From Flavobacterium cheongpyeongense (GTDB lineage Bacteria > Bacteroidota > Bacteroidia > Flavobacteriales > Flavobacteriaceae), in the NCBI RefSeq assembly GCF_003202435.1, contig NZ_QJHK01000011.1, forward strand, positions 62,001 through 126,000: 64,000 nt of DNA. Reading direction: 5' to 3'. A program made the position numbers and the translations under genes. A model generated the notes under the pieces. That model was not told the DNA's origin. It saw only the letters and a program-made list of their open reading frames with translations, and did no database searches. The stretch's first letter is position 1. Each line of letters begins with the position of its first letter. This document shows, piece after piece, positions 26,497-36,416 of the stretch.

Positions 26497-28893
26497 TTAC
26501 CAGTTTATCTCTACTTTCTGTCCTTTTTTTAACGTGATATTTTGTTTTTTATCTCCACTGATTAAAGTTGTTTTTCCTCCATTTTTAGAAGAAACTGAAA
26601 TTTTACTTATTGTTTTATTACTCCATTCCATTTCAATTTCGAATCCTCCCCGCGCGCAAAGCCCTTTTACAGAACCGGTTTCCCAGACATCTGGAAGAGC
26701 AGGAAGTAATCGGATTTCGTTTTCATCAGACTGAACCAGCATTTCGGCTACTGCTGCGGCACCTCCAAAATTCCCATCAATCTGAAATGGCGGATGGGCA
26801 TCAAACAAATTAGGATATGTTCCTCCACCTCTCCTCGGATTTTCTGTTTTCTTCCCATCAGGATCAACGTAACGAAGTAATTCACGATACATTTTATAAG
26901 CTCTGTTTCCGTCAAGAAGCCTGGCCCATAGGTTAATACGCCATCCTTTTGACCAACCTGTGGTTTCATCACCTTTTATTTCTAAAGTTGTTCTGGCAGC
27001 ATTGGCTAACTCAGGTGTTGTTAAAGGCGAAATATGATTCCCCGGAAACAATCCAAATAAATGAGATTGATGACGGTGTTTCGGTTCCTGATCTTTCCAG
27101 TCAAAATACCATTCTTGTAAATTTCCGGCTTTACCAATTTGGTAAGGATATAATTTTGAAAGTGCCTTTTCAAGTTTTATTCTAAATTCTGCATCTGTTT
27201 TTAAAACTTTAGAAGCTTCAATTGCATTAGAGAAACACTGTCTAATCATGGCTAAATCAGCAGCACCGCCATACAAAGTAGCACCCACATAACCGCTCGG
27301 GGTAATGTACAGGTTTTCGGGAGAAGTAGACGGAGAAGTAACTAAATAACCATTTTTATCTTCAACTAACCATTCTAAACAAAATTGTGCTGCTCCACGC
27401 ATTAAATCATAACCTTGATTTTTAAGATAATTTAAATCCTGAGAAAACATATAATGTTCCCAAATATGTGTACTCAACCAGGCACCTCCCATATTCCAGC
27501 AAGCCCAGTTAGGATCTCCGCCACCAAAATTTCCAACAGGATTACTCATCGCCCAGATATCAGAATTATGAGCCACCGCCCATCCATTCACCCCATAAAA
27601 TGTTTTTGCTGTTATTTTACCGGTTTCAGAAATGTTTTTTATAAAACTCAAAAGAGGCTGGTGTAGCTCAGAAAGATTGGTATTTTCTACCAGCCAGTAA
27701 TTCTCCTGAACATTGATGTTTGTGGTATAATTACTGCTCCAGGGCGGTCGCATGTAAGGATTCCAAATACCTTGCAGATTAGCAGGAACACCTAATGTCC
27801 TTGAACTACTTATAAGTAAATATCGTCCGTATTGAAAATAAAGAGTCTCTAAATTTTTATCTTCTTCACCATTTGAATAACGCAATAAACGCTCGTCTGT
27901 TGGCAAATTAGGAGCCGATGTTTTTCCTAAGTCTAAACTCACGCGCTTGAATAATTTTTGGTAATCTGAAATATGAGCTTCTTTTAATGACGTATACGAT
28001 TTAGAAATAGCTTTCGCCATATTTTCCGCTGCAATTGCCTTGTCATCTAATCCTTCAGTGCTAGGATTTTTGTCAAAACCATTAAAACTGGTAGCTATAG
28101 AGACAAAAATCAAAGCTTCCGTTGCATTTTTTACGCCAATTTTATTATCAGTAATAATAATGATGCCACCCGTATTTTTAATCTGAACCAAACTTGTAAA
28201 GCGAGTTCCTCTATTTTCATCAAAAAGGACTGGATTATCACTTTTAACATAACTTGGTTCTGCATGATATGGCGCATAACCATTAATTTTTAATTGATTT
28301 TTACTCGCATCCGTTTTAAATTTCAATAAACTTTCAAAATCTATTAAAAAATTCAGGTTGTTCTTTTTACCAGATGTTATCTTAATAACCATGATTTGAT
28401 CAGGGGCTGAAACAAAATACTCACGAGTATATTTTACATTGTCAATTTCATAACTAATTTTGGAAACCGCATTATTTATATCTAATTCCCTGTAATAATT
28501 AGTGGCTTTAGTATCTTCTTTAAAATGCGAAATATGCAATGTGCCAAGTGGCGAAAAAGACTGAGAATAAGAGCCTTCTAATTTTTTATTTAATTCATCC
28601 GCCAACTTATAGTCTTCATTCTTCAATGCTGTCCTAATAGCCGGTACATTTTTATAGGCCTCGGGATTCATATTCCTATTTACTGGTTCTCCCGACCAAA
28701 GCGAAATGTCATTTAGATAAATTTTGTCTGAACTGACTCCGCCGAAAACGGTAGCCCCCATCTTTCCGTTTCCTAAAACCAGTGTTTCTTCAAAAAATTC
28801 GGCTGGCTGATTGTACCATAAAACATGGCTCGACTGGGCCTTAATTTTTCCACAAAAAATGGCAATGACAAAAACTAAATATAACTTTTTCAT
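26497..28893 (-). CDS. GH95 alpha-L-fucosidase
   Basis: 798 residues with signal peptide (MKKLYLVFVIAIFCGKIKAQ). The N-terminal GH95 domain pattern LWYNQPAEFFEETLVLGNGKMG and DKIYLNDISLWSGEP is diagnostic. The (alpha/alpha)6 barrel carries NLQGIWNPYMRPPWSSNYTT, NMGGAWLSTHIWEHY and the Asn/Asp-rich catalytic stretch IDGNFGGAAAVAEML. GH95 enzymes are inverting, mainly alpha-1,2-L-fucosidases (some act on L-galactose). In this locus it would remove the fucose capping galactose in plant xyloglucan side chains. Periplasmic. It is the last gene of the locus and separated from GH43 by a transposase remnant. Confidence 0.93.
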   Translation of the reverse strand: MKKLYLVFVIAIFCGKIKAQSSHVLWYNQPAEFFEETLVLGNGKMGATVFGGVSSDKIYLNDISLWSGEPVNRNMNPEAYKNVPAIRTALKNEDYKLADELNKKLEGSYSQSFSPLGTLHISHFKEDTKATNYYRELDINNAVSKISYEIDNVKYTREYFVSAPDQIMVIKITSGKKNNLNFLIDFESLLKFKTDASKNQLKINGYAPYHAEPSYVKSDNPVLFDENRGTRFTSLVQIKNTGGIIIITDNKIGVKNATEALIFVSIATSFNGFDKNPSTEGLDDKAIAAENMAKAISKSYTSLKEAHISDYQKLFKRVSLDLGKTSAPNLPTDERLLRYSNGEEDKNLETLYFQYGRYLLISSSRTLGVPANLQGIWNPYMRPPWSSNYTTNINVQENYWLVENTNLSELHQPLLSFIKNISETGKITAKTFYGVNGWAVAHNSDIWAMSNPVGNFGGGDPNWACWNMGGAWLSTHIWEHYMFSQDLNYLKNQGYDLMRGAAQFCLEWLVEDKNGYLVTSPSTSPENLYITPSGYVGATLYGGAADLAMIRQCFSNAIEASKVLKTDAEFRIKLEKALSKLYPYQIGKAGNLQEWYFDWKDQEPKHRHQSHLFGLFPGNHISPLTTPELANAARTTLEIKGDETTGWSKGWRINLWARLLDGNRAYKMYRELLRYVDPDGKKTENPRRGGGTYPNLFDAHPPFQIDGNFGGAAAVAEMLVQSDENEIRLLPALPDVWETGSVKGLCARGGFEIEMEWSNKTISKISVSSKNGGKTTLISGDKKQNITLKKGQKVEINW

Positions 28894-28905
28894 AAAAATA
28901 TGATT

Positions 28906-29258
28906 TTAATCTTCAGTACAGACGGAGGCAGTACAGACGGGTTTGAAACCTGTCTCTACGTCATCCGAATCGGGAATCATTATTTTTGAATCATTTACTC
29001 CAACGATACAATGAATACGATTGGGCATTATCTGAAATTCCCTCAAAACAATATTGCCATAATGATTGGGTAAATCCAGTCAACAATCTAATACAATTTT
29101 GCCATATTCATTCAATATCATTTATCCATACTTTATATGTCCAAATAAATGATCTTTTTTTTGGTGCAAATGTTAATAAAATAATCTCCAGGATTACTAT
29201 AATTCCACCATTTGGCTCTGGTAGATTCTATTCGGTATTTTCCTTGAAATTTAGTCAT
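28906..29258 (-). pseudogene. Remnant of a REP-associated (RAYT, IS200-like Y1) transposase
   Basis: Reading the minus strand from 29258: MTKFQGKYRIESTRAKWWNY, SNPGDYFINICTKK, then after frame breaks a decayed form of the LPNHYG..L.EF.IMPNHIHGI stretch, and finally DDVETGFKPVCT to a TAA at 28906. This matches the N-terminal half of the flavobacterial REP-associated tyrosine transposases; the HUH motif is damaged (His-Ile-His read as RIH) and the catalytic Tyr half is gone. A palindromic GACGGGTTTGAAACCTGTC near 28938 may be its cognate repeat. It lies inside the PUL between GH43 and GH95. Confidence 0.75.
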
Positions 29259-29259
29259 T

Positions 29260-30762
29260 TTATTTTACAACGCTATAAACAAAATTCCTGAACGTCACTG
29301 AACCTTCTCCAATGGATGCAAGTCCTAAACGAAGGCTCATAAAACCACTTAACGCATTATGGTTGAAAGAGCTTACCTCGGCAGAGTTTTCAATTTTTAA
29401 CCAATTCTTTCCGTCAATGCTGTAAAACATATTTACTGTCTGTTCTTTTTTTTCCAGACGTAAAAACAAATGTGTTTTATTAACTCCTTTTATAGTAGGA
29501 AACTGCCAAACTCTAAGAATTGCCATGATATTTTCTTTATCGAAAGCGATTCCGGTAAATATTTTAGGATCATAAAAAAGAACCAATCCAGCCGATGCAT
29601 TTCCTTCTATTTCAACTTCTACACCAGCGGTGTATGAATGGTCCGAAGGAGTACATAACAATGGTGAACTTTGACCAATGCCTGTTCCTTTTCCTTTGAT
29701 TTTTATTCCGTTTGGAGAAAATGTAACTCGTTGTGTATCGTACTCGTCAAAAAATTGCCATTGCGGATTGAGCTTTGCTCCTGTAAAAGCATCAGAAAGT
29801 ATGACATTACTGTTTATATTTTGTCCTGTAGGTTTTTTAATTTTATCTTCGGTTTTAATACCGTCTTTCATTTTGTACCAGCCGTCTTTTGTCCATTCTA
29901 CAGGCTGCAGCAATGTCTGGCGTCCCATATTGTAATAACCGTTTTCGTAGCCGTGAAAAACCATCCACCAATTTCCTTTTACATCGTCAATTAATGTGGC
30001 GTGTCCTTTTGACCACCATTTTTCGGAAGCGCTGTTTGTTCTTATAATTGGATTGTTAGGCGAATTTTCCCAAGGTCCTAAAGGCGATTTTGACCTTGCC
30101 GAAATTACCATGTGGCTTGTTGCTGGACCAGCGGTTCCTCCTTCGGCAGTGGTTAAATAATAGTAATCGCCTCTTTTAAAAACTTTTGGTCCTTCCATAC
30201 AGAAACATTCAATGGACCATTCTGAAGGAATTTTCCATCCGTCGTAAACATGTTTGCTTTCTCCCGAAATTACCAATCCGTCTTTTGAAAGCGGGACATA
30301 ACTTCCGTTGCTGAAATACAGGTAACGGTTTCCTTTTTCGTCTGTAAAATGTCCGGGATCGATATTACCGATTTTTAAATCAATCGGATCACTCCATGGA
30401 CCGTTTATCGAATCTGCCCAAACTACATAATTGGTTTCGTTTGCCGGAAAATAGATGTAGAATTTGTTATTAAGTTTTACCAAATCCGGAGCCCAGACTG
30501 AACCTACACTTTTTTTGAGCGCATGCGTAACGGGTTTCCAGTTGATTAGATCTTTAGAGGTCCAGATTAACAATCCGGGGTAATAATTGAATGAAGAATG
30601 TACAATATAATAATCTTCACCATCACGAATTATAGAAGGATCAGGATAATCGCCTGCAAATATTGGATTTTGATAAAATCCATCTTTTACATTTTGTTTT
30701 TGCTCCTGTGCATTAATTGTAAGCGAAATGAAACTTATAATTAAGAAAATTGCTTTTTTCAT
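29260..30762 (-). CDS. GH43 glycosidase (arabinofuranosidase/xylosidase type)
   Basis: About 500 residues from the Met at 30762 (MKKAIFLIISFISLTINAQ signal). The earlier in-frame Met lies inside the preceding gene. The five-bladed propeller shows the general base Asp in AGDYPDPSIIRDG, the pKa-tuning Asp in SVWAPDLVKLN, and the acid Glu in CMEGPKVFK. The C-terminal ~180 residues look like a concanavalin-type beta-sandwich (DUF1349-like). In a xyloglucan locus GH43 enzymes remove L-arabinofuranose from side chains, but the exact linkage cannot be read here. Starts seven bases after the esterase stop. Confidence 0.9.
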   Translation of the reverse strand: MKKAIFLIISFISLTINAQEQKQNVKDGFYQNPIFAGDYPDPSIIRDGEDYYIVHSSFNYYPGLLIWTSKDLINWKPVTHALKKSVGSVWAPDLVKLNNKFYIYFPANETNYVVWADSINGPWSDPIDLKIGNIDPGHFTDEKGNRYLYFSNGSYVPLSKDGLVISGESKHVYDGWKIPSEWSIECFCMEGPKVFKRGDYYYLTTAEGGTAGPATSHMVISARSKSPLGPWENSPNNPIIRTNSASEKWWSKGHATLIDDVKGNWWMVFHGYENGYYNMGRQTLLQPVEWTKDGWYKMKDGIKTEDKIKKPTGQNINSNVILSDAFTGAKLNPQWQFFDEYDTQRVTFSPNGIKIKGKGTGIGQSSPLLCTPSDHSYTAGVEVEIEGNASAGLVLFYDPKIFTGIAFDKENIMAILRVWQFPTIKGVNKTHLFLRLEKKEQTVNMFYSIDGKNWLKIENSAEVSSFNHNALSGFMSLRLGLASIGEGSVTFRNFVYSVVK

Positions 30763-30769
30763 AGTCGTA

Positions 30770-32716
30770 TTATTTGTTGACTTTATAAATTTCATTGGCC
30801 GTAATCATTTCCCAATTGTCGGTTCTAAAGGGCGAAGCCGGAAATTTTTCTTTATTGTAAAGATTGATATTCGTATCATCATCCGCCCATCCATAACGAA
30901 CTGCTAGGGGATTTGAAACCTCAGTACTTGAAACGATAATTTTGTTGTCTTTGATTATTGCTTTCGCAGAATAAAAAACTTTGTCGGCACCGGCGATTTC
31001 GAAACCTTTTAATTCGGAATTATTTGGTTTTGATAATCCGCCTCCTATGTTTTCGAAAGTCACAATAATCTGATTCTCTTTTATTTCCTGAGATTTATAA
31101 GTAGGACCGCTAAAAACTTGCTTTTTACCGTAAACATTATTCAGTGCAATTGCTGCCAATCGAAATCCCACATCTTGTTTGTTGGTTGGGTGAATGTCTT
31201 TTGCGTTTCCGATATCTGTAGTAACGGCCATTCCGGTATTGGAAAGTTTTAAGGTTTCAGATTGTGCCTCACGAAGTTCAGCCCAACGGCTGCCTTTTGT
31301 ACTGTTTCCGCCAAATTCATCGAAAGTGGATAATTGTACAAAGTAAAAAGGAAAGTTACCCTGATTCCATTTTGTTCGCCAATCCTGAATCATTAACGGA
31401 AATGCTTTTTTATATTGATTTGCTCTCCATACATTCGCCTCTCCCTGATACCACAAAACGCCCTGAATCGCATAAGGAATCAGCGGATTTACCATAGCAT
31501 TGTACAATAATGAAGGGTAGCTGTTTGGCGAAACGGATATTTTTACCTGAACAACATTGAATTTCCAAAATCCTTCTAAAGGTAAATTACCCTCTTTAAA
31601 TTGAATTTTCAAATCGATTGGTTCTCCGTAAATCCCTCCACCACCGCTGTAATCTGTAATTCTGACTGCGATTACGTTTGTTCCTGCTTTTAAGACATTT
31701 GCCGGAATTTTGTAAATTCTTTGCTTGTCCCAAATCTTGTTAGTACCAATCTCGATTCCGTTTACAAAAGTCTGATCTTCATCATCGACTTTTGCCAGAT
31801 GTAAAACGGCTTCATTTTTGGCTTGTTCAGCAGTTAAAACAATCGTTTTTCGCATCCAGACAATTCCGTCGATATTGCCTATTTGCTGATTTTCCCAAAG
31901 GGAAGGGACTTTTATTTCGGGCCAATTTTTATCATCAAAACCGAATTCCTTAAACTGGTTTTCATTTTCCATGGAAACATCAAAACCCTGAACTTTTTTG
32001 AGATTTTGCAAAATGGATTTCTTATAACTTTCGAAAATAGCATCCATATCAACAGTTGGAACTTCGGCAATTATCGATTTGAATTCATCACTATTTTGAA
32101 ATGCTTCGTGGCTTGTCCAGGTTTCTACATTGGTTCCGCCCCATGATGTATTGATAATTCCGATTGGGATTTTTAATTCGGCAAATAATTTTTGAGCAAA
32201 AAAGTAGCCTACTGCTGTAAAATCTTTTATGTCTTGGGGGTTGCAAGTGGTCCACTTTCCTGCTTTCAAATCATCTTTTGGAGTACCGCTTAAATCCTGG
32301 GCTACTCCAAAATGACGAATCGTGGGATTATTAGCCAATTGTTTTTGGGTTTCAAAATCCGGCAGTTTGTACATTTGGAATTCCATGTTGGATTGTCCGC
32401 TGCAAATCCAGACTTCGCCCACCAGAACATCTTTTATGACAATTTTATTTTTTCCTGTAATGAACAATTCAAAAGGACCTCCGGCTTTTTCGGCATTTAA
32501 ACTCACCATCCATTTACCGTTTTTGTCGGCTTGAATTGTTTTGGTTTGTTTATTAAATTGAATTTCTACTTTTTCGCCAGGATCAGACCAACCCCAAACC
32601 GGAATTGGTTTGTTACGCTGCAAAACCATTCCGTCAGAAAAAACTAAAGGCATTCTGACATTAGCGTTTGCTATTATACTGCAACTAAAAAGAAGGAAAG
32701 CAATGCATTTTTTCAT
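30770..32716 (-). CDS. Sialate O-acetylesterase-family (SASA) carbohydrate esterase
   Basis: 648 residues with signal peptide. The SGNH nucleophile motif is GEVWICSGQSNMEFQ (Ser). Later blocks are INTSWGGTNVETW, LWYQGEANVWRANQYKKAFP and DIHPTNKQDVGFR (catalytic Asp-x-x-His). A beta-galactosidase-like jelly-roll is inserted in the middle (VLHLAKVDDEDQTFVNG). This family removes O-acetyl groups. Plant xyloglucan galactose is often acetylated, so it probably clears the way for GH2/GH95. Periplasmic. Eight bases from GH43 and 11 from GH2: tight operon. Confidence 0.9.
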   Translation of the reverse strand: MKKCIAFLLFSCSIIANANVRMPLVFSDGMVLQRNKPIPVWGWSDPGEKVEIQFNKQTKTIQADKNGKWMVSLNAEKAGGPFELFITGKNKIVIKDVLVGEVWICSGQSNMEFQMYKLPDFETQKQLANNPTIRHFGVAQDLSGTPKDDLKAGKWTTCNPQDIKDFTAVGYFFAQKLFAELKIPIGIINTSWGGTNVETWTSHEAFQNSDEFKSIIAEVPTVDMDAIFESYKKSILQNLKKVQGFDVSMENENQFKEFGFDDKNWPEIKVPSLWENQQIGNIDGIVWMRKTIVLTAEQAKNEAVLHLAKVDDEDQTFVNGIEIGTNKIWDKQRIYKIPANVLKAGTNVIAVRITDYSGGGGIYGEPIDLKIQFKEGNLPLEGFWKFNVVQVKISVSPNSYPSLLYNAMVNPLIPYAIQGVLWYQGEANVWRANQYKKAFPLMIQDWRTKWNQGNFPFYFVQLSTFDEFGGNSTKGSRWAELREAQSETLKLSNTGMAVTTDIGNAKDIHPTNKQDVGFRLAAIALNNVYGKKQVFSGPTYKSQEIKENQIIVTFENIGGGLSKPNNSELKGFEIAGADKVFYSAKAIIKDNKIIVSSTEVSNPLAVRYGWADDDTNINLYNKEKFPASPFRTDNWEMITANEIYKVNK

Positions 32717-32727
32717 CTTTACTATAT

Positions 32728-34530
32728 TTAATTTTTACTCTTATAAAATTCTTTCATAACATACCATGCTTTCTTTTTTTCTCCTTTATCAGAAAGTAAT
32801 CCTTTCCTATTCCAGCCTCGTTGATAAATTGGATGCAATCTTGATTGAGAACGGAAATCACATAATATCCAAGGACATACTCCTGCTAAATTAGGATTAG
32901 TATCAAACATTTCAATTTGATCTTTATAAATTTGTTCTTGGTATTCTTCTGACCAGCCTGATGCTTCGTCTTTTGGTTGTTTAGTACTACCATAAAATGC
33001 TTCACCTCCAAATTCAGATATAATTACTGGTTTTGTATCATTTACAAATTTCCATTTTGTGTCTTTTGGTAAACCTTGCCATGGCGTATACCATCCAATA
33101 TACTCGTTTACAGATATTATATCAAAATAATTATAAAGAGGATCTGACAAATCAAACGTATTATTAGTATAACCTTGTGTAGAAATAACGGTCGTTGTTA
33201 ACCGGGTTGAATCTAAAATTTTACATTGCTTAACTAATTTAATTAATGCTTCATCTCTGCTTTTTGTAAAATGATAGGTTTCATTTGACAAACTCCAGAT
33301 GATTATTGCACTACGGTTTTTATCTCTTTTGATCATTTCTTTAAGCATCAAATCCATTTTTTGTTGGACTTTTTCATTCGAAAACTCGATATGTTGGTAA
33401 ACCGGAAGTTCTTCCCAAATCATCAACCCCTTTTTTTCAGCTAACTTAACCATATATTCATTATGTGGATAATGTGCTAAACGTACCATATTACACCCTA
33501 ACTCTTTAGCCCAATTTAAAAGAACTTCGGCATCTTTTTCGGAGTATGCTTTTGCTACACGAGTGGGCATTTCTTCGTGAATATTGATTGCTTTCAAAAA
33601 AACTGGTTTCCCGTTAAGTACAATTTTAGTACCATTGGTTTCTATATTCCTAAAGCCAATTTCATCACTAATTGTATCTAATCCACTTTGGATTTCTATC
33701 CTGTATAATTTTGGATTACCTGGACTCCAAAGGTTAAATTTTGCTTTAAATTGTATTGGTGCATAACCAGAATCATTTGTTTTAACTTTAACATTTAATT
33801 TTAATTCTGGGATGCTCAATTTAATTTTTTGAGAAATTGTAGTACCATCAATTTTTACCCAGCCTAATACTTCATTGTTTGAGTTCTTTTTTAATTGAAT
33901 AGAGTAATCTTCTATGAAGGATTGTGGCGTTTCAATCAAATTTACATCTCTGGTAATTCCTCCATAATTAAACCAATCATATCCTTCACTTGGAATACCT
34001 TCTTTTACTTTTTTATTATTTACCTTAACTACTATTGAATTTTCGGAATTACTAATAAGATTGGTGATTTCAAATTGAAAAGGAGTAAAACCACCCTCAT
34101 GAGTCCCTAATAATTTACCATTAAAATAAACATCGGTCAAATAATTTACAGCTCCAAAATGAAGGAACAATCGTTTATTGGTTTTTAAATCATATTTAAA
34201 TGTTTTTTTATACCAGACAATTCCTTCATAGTAAGTTAGTTCCGTCATTTGTGTATTGAAATCTGACGGAACATTTAACACGTCCCCATTTTCAAAAGAA
34301 TATTCTACAAAATCAGTTTTCTTTTCTGGTTTTCTATCTTCCCAAAATTTATGAAAATCCCCCACTCCGTTTGGATCAATTATAGTATTCCACTTACCAT
34401 TTAAACTTGTCAATTTTCTGGCAGATAGGTTTATCATTGCACTTTGAGCAAACATGGTATTCCCTAATAAAAAAAGAACTAAAATAAATAAAGGATAAAA
34501 AAGTGCTTTTTTAAGTTTCTTCATTTTCAT
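32728..34530 (-). CDS. GH2 family glycosidase (beta-galactosidase/glucuronidase type)
   Basis: About 600 residues. I choose the Met at 34530 because AAGGAAG lies just before it; an ATG five codons earlier is possible. The signal ends ..GNTMFAQ. The order is sugar-binding jelly-roll (FGAVNYLTDVYFNG), immunoglobulin-like domain, then TIM barrel with the acid/base Glu in IIWSLSNETY and nucleophile Glu in VIISEFGGEA. HYPHNEYMVKLAEKKGL is typical of the glucuronidase-like GH2 branch. In this locus it probably removes beta-linked galactose or a related residue, but specificity is uncertain. Second GH2 of the locus. Confidence 0.9.
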   Translation of the reverse strand: MKMKKLKKALFYPLFILVLFLLGNTMFAQSAMINLSARKLTSLNGKWNTIIDPNGVGDFHKFWEDRKPEKKTDFVEYSFENGDVLNVPSDFNTQMTELTYYEGIVWYKKTFKYDLKTNKRLFLHFGAVNYLTDVYFNGKLLGTHEGGFTPFQFEITNLISNSENSIVVKVNNKKVKEGIPSEGYDWFNYGGITRDVNLIETPQSFIEDYSIQLKKNSNNEVLGWVKIDGTTISQKIKLSIPELKLNVKVKTNDSGYAPIQFKAKFNLWSPGNPKLYRIEIQSGLDTISDEIGFRNIETNGTKIVLNGKPVFLKAINIHEEMPTRVAKAYSEKDAEVLLNWAKELGCNMVRLAHYPHNEYMVKLAEKKGLMIWEELPVYQHIEFSNEKVQQKMDLMLKEMIKRDKNRSAIIIWSLSNETYHFTKSRDEALIKLVKQCKILDSTRLTTTVISTQGYTNNTFDLSDPLYNYFDIISVNEYIGWYTPWQGLPKDTKWKFVNDTKPVIISEFGGEAFYGSTKQPKDEASGWSEEYQEQIYKDQIEMFDTNPNLAGVCPWILCDFRSQSRLHPIYQRGWNRKGLLSDKGEKKKAWYVMKEFYKSKN

Positions 34531-34578
34531 AATTCTTCCTTTCATTTTGCTGGTATTAATCCTTTTTCTACAAAGGAT

Positions 34579-35838
34579 TTACTTCAATCCATTCATCAAA
34601 GCGGTCAATGCCTGCGTATCAAAAACGGTATTATTAGTTCTGTTAATAATTCCAAAACCATTATTTGTCATACTTCCCTCATCCCAGTAAAAAGGCACCA
34701 AACCATTTGCTTTTGCCTGTTGCACTACATATTTTAAATAATAAGCACGTGATGCCAAATGTTTTGTAAGATTATCACCTGTTAATGAAGAACGTCTGAT
34801 AGCACCAAATTCTCCTAAAATTACCGGAATTCCTTTGTCTACAAACTGAGTTTTCATCAGTTTAAAATCGGCTGTTACTGCAGATTCCTCTCCCCAAGTT
34901 GCATTTCTGCCGGTATCGGTTGTAGATTTAAATCCATTTCCCCAATAATAAAACATTTTGCCCCAACTTTCGTCCTGAGTAAGCCCCGCAAATTGCCATG
35001 GTGCATAATAATGTACTTCTACCATCATACGCCCTGCTACTTTATCTGTAGGCAAAGAGGTCATTAATTGATTTGTTTTTGTAATATCGGTTCCCGGTCC
35101 CTGAATTATCAAAGTTCTGTAAGCATTTTTTCCGCCAGTAGAACGAACAGCATCAATAAATGTCTGATGATAGGATTTAAGTACTGCCATTTGTTCAGCG
35201 TTTTCTACATTTGGCTCATTGGCACTTGCAAAAAGCAATAATCCGTTGAAATCTCTAAGACTGGTAGCAATTTGCTCCCAGAATGCTTTTTGCTTTTCAT
35301 TGTTTTCTGCTTGTTTTGCTACTGTAATATTGTTCTCCAGCCATCCGCCGTCCCAGTGAACGTTTACAATACAATACATTGCGTTATCATTACAATATTT
35401 TACCACTTCCTTAACCCTGTTCATCCAATCTGCTTTTATTTGAGCCGTAGTTGAATTGGCTAAATATTGGTTCCAGGAACATGGAATCCTTACAGCATTA
35501 AAACCTTTCGCTTTTACTAAATCTATTAATGCCTTGGTCACTTTCGGGTTTCCCCAAGCCGTTTCACCACCGGTAGCTTCCATCGTGTTACCTATATTCC
35601 AGCCTATTTTAATTTTTGATGCAATTGTTTTGGCATCGCTCCCCATGCCTGAAGCGTCAGCCGGTAATGGGTTTGTATTATAATTTGGTAATTTTGAAGT
35701 AGATGCTGAATAAACCTCTGAATTACTTTCTGCTACATTTTTTTCTTCAGTCAATGTATCATTGCTGCAAGATAAGTTTCCTAATAACACCAAAGACAGC
35801 AAAGCTGCAATTTGGTAAATCATAAGCCTTTTTTTCAT
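34579..35838 (-). CDS. GH5 (subfamily 4-like) endo-glucanase lipoprotein
   Basis: 419 residues with a lipobox (LGNLSC, Cys24), so it is probably displayed on the cell surface. The GH5 barrel shows GWNIGNTMEATGGETAWG, NVHWDGGWLE, acid/base Glu in FASANEPNVE, and nucleophile Glu in PVILGEFGAIRR. The same signatures occur in GH5_4 endo-xyloglucanases. It lacks the BACON domain of its neighbour (36417-37919), to which it is very similar over the whole catalytic domain, so the two arose by duplication. Likely cleaves the xyloglucan backbone. Confidence 0.93.
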   Translation of the reverse strand: MKKRLMIYQIAALLSLVLLGNLSCSNDTLTEEKNVAESNSEVYSASTSKLPNYNTNPLPADASGMGSDAKTIASKIKIGWNIGNTMEATGGETAWGNPKVTKALIDLVKAKGFNAVRIPCSWNQYLANSTTAQIKADWMNRVKEVVKYCNDNAMYCIVNVHWDGGWLENNITVAKQAENNEKQKAFWEQIATSLRDFNGLLLFASANEPNVENAEQMAVLKSYHQTFIDAVRSTGGKNAYRTLIIQGPGTDITKTNQLMTSLPTDKVAGRMMVEVHYYAPWQFAGLTQDESWGKMFYYWGNGFKSTTDTGRNATWGEESAVTADFKLMKTQFVDKGIPVILGEFGAIRRSSLTGDNLTKHLASRAYYLKYVVQQAKANGLVPFYWDEGSMTNNGFGIINRTNNTVFDTQALTALMNGLK

Positions 35839-36416
35839 AATTTTAGTTTTTGTGGTTAAATGTTAGTAAAGTATAATCTTGATAATTAGGGTCTGCTGAA
35901 AAACTCAATATTTTTTTTAATACATGAATTTATTGATTATCGGCAATATTTTTATAATTACCAAGAAATTGTATCGTAATTGACTTTGAAATTATTATTG
36001 AAAGAGTAAAAAACAAAGCATATTTGTCTTCAAAAAAAGTGATGCAAGAATTTTGATTAAAAATAAAAAAAGCTTGCATCAAATATCTTAAAAAAACCGT
36101 TTAAATCTATAAAAATCAACAAAGTATATTTTTAAGCAAACCTTAATTAATCTTTTTAGAATCAGAAAAAAACTTAATTCTAACTCAATACGGTAGACTA
36201 TATTCTATATTAAAATAACAAAAGGTCATACCAAAATAAGTAAAAGTCATTATTTCAAATCTAAAAGAAAAAGAAATTAATTACTCATAAATTTCTGGTA
36301 TTTAAAAAAAGTCTCCCTAAATTGATATCAAAAATGCGATCTGCAATTAGTTTATTGATTACTCTTTGTATCGAAATTTCAATGTTAGAACTAATTGCAG
36401 GTCACATAAATTCTTT
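35839..36416. other. 578-bp AT-rich gap between the two GH5 genes with two inverted repeats
   Basis: No credible gene. Visible structures are GATGCAAG / CTTGCATC (36041-36048 and 36073-36080) and a 13-base arm pair built on CTGCAATTAG / CTAATTGCAG (36338-36350 and 36391-36403), the latter 14 bases past the BACON-GH5 stop. A promoter for the downstream GH5 may lie here, but I find no exact TAnnTTTG box reading that way. Confidence 0.55.
36338..36403. repeat. Long-loop inverted repeat downstream of BACON-GH5
   Basis: Arms of 13 bases with 12 matching pairs, separated by 40 bases. No T-run follows, so a terminator role is weak; it may be an RNA-stability or operator element. Confidence 0.5.

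Noticed and set aside
28986..29291. 101-codon plus-strand ORF
   Set aside because: It is antisense to the transposase remnant, and the minus-strand reading gives a recognisable family.
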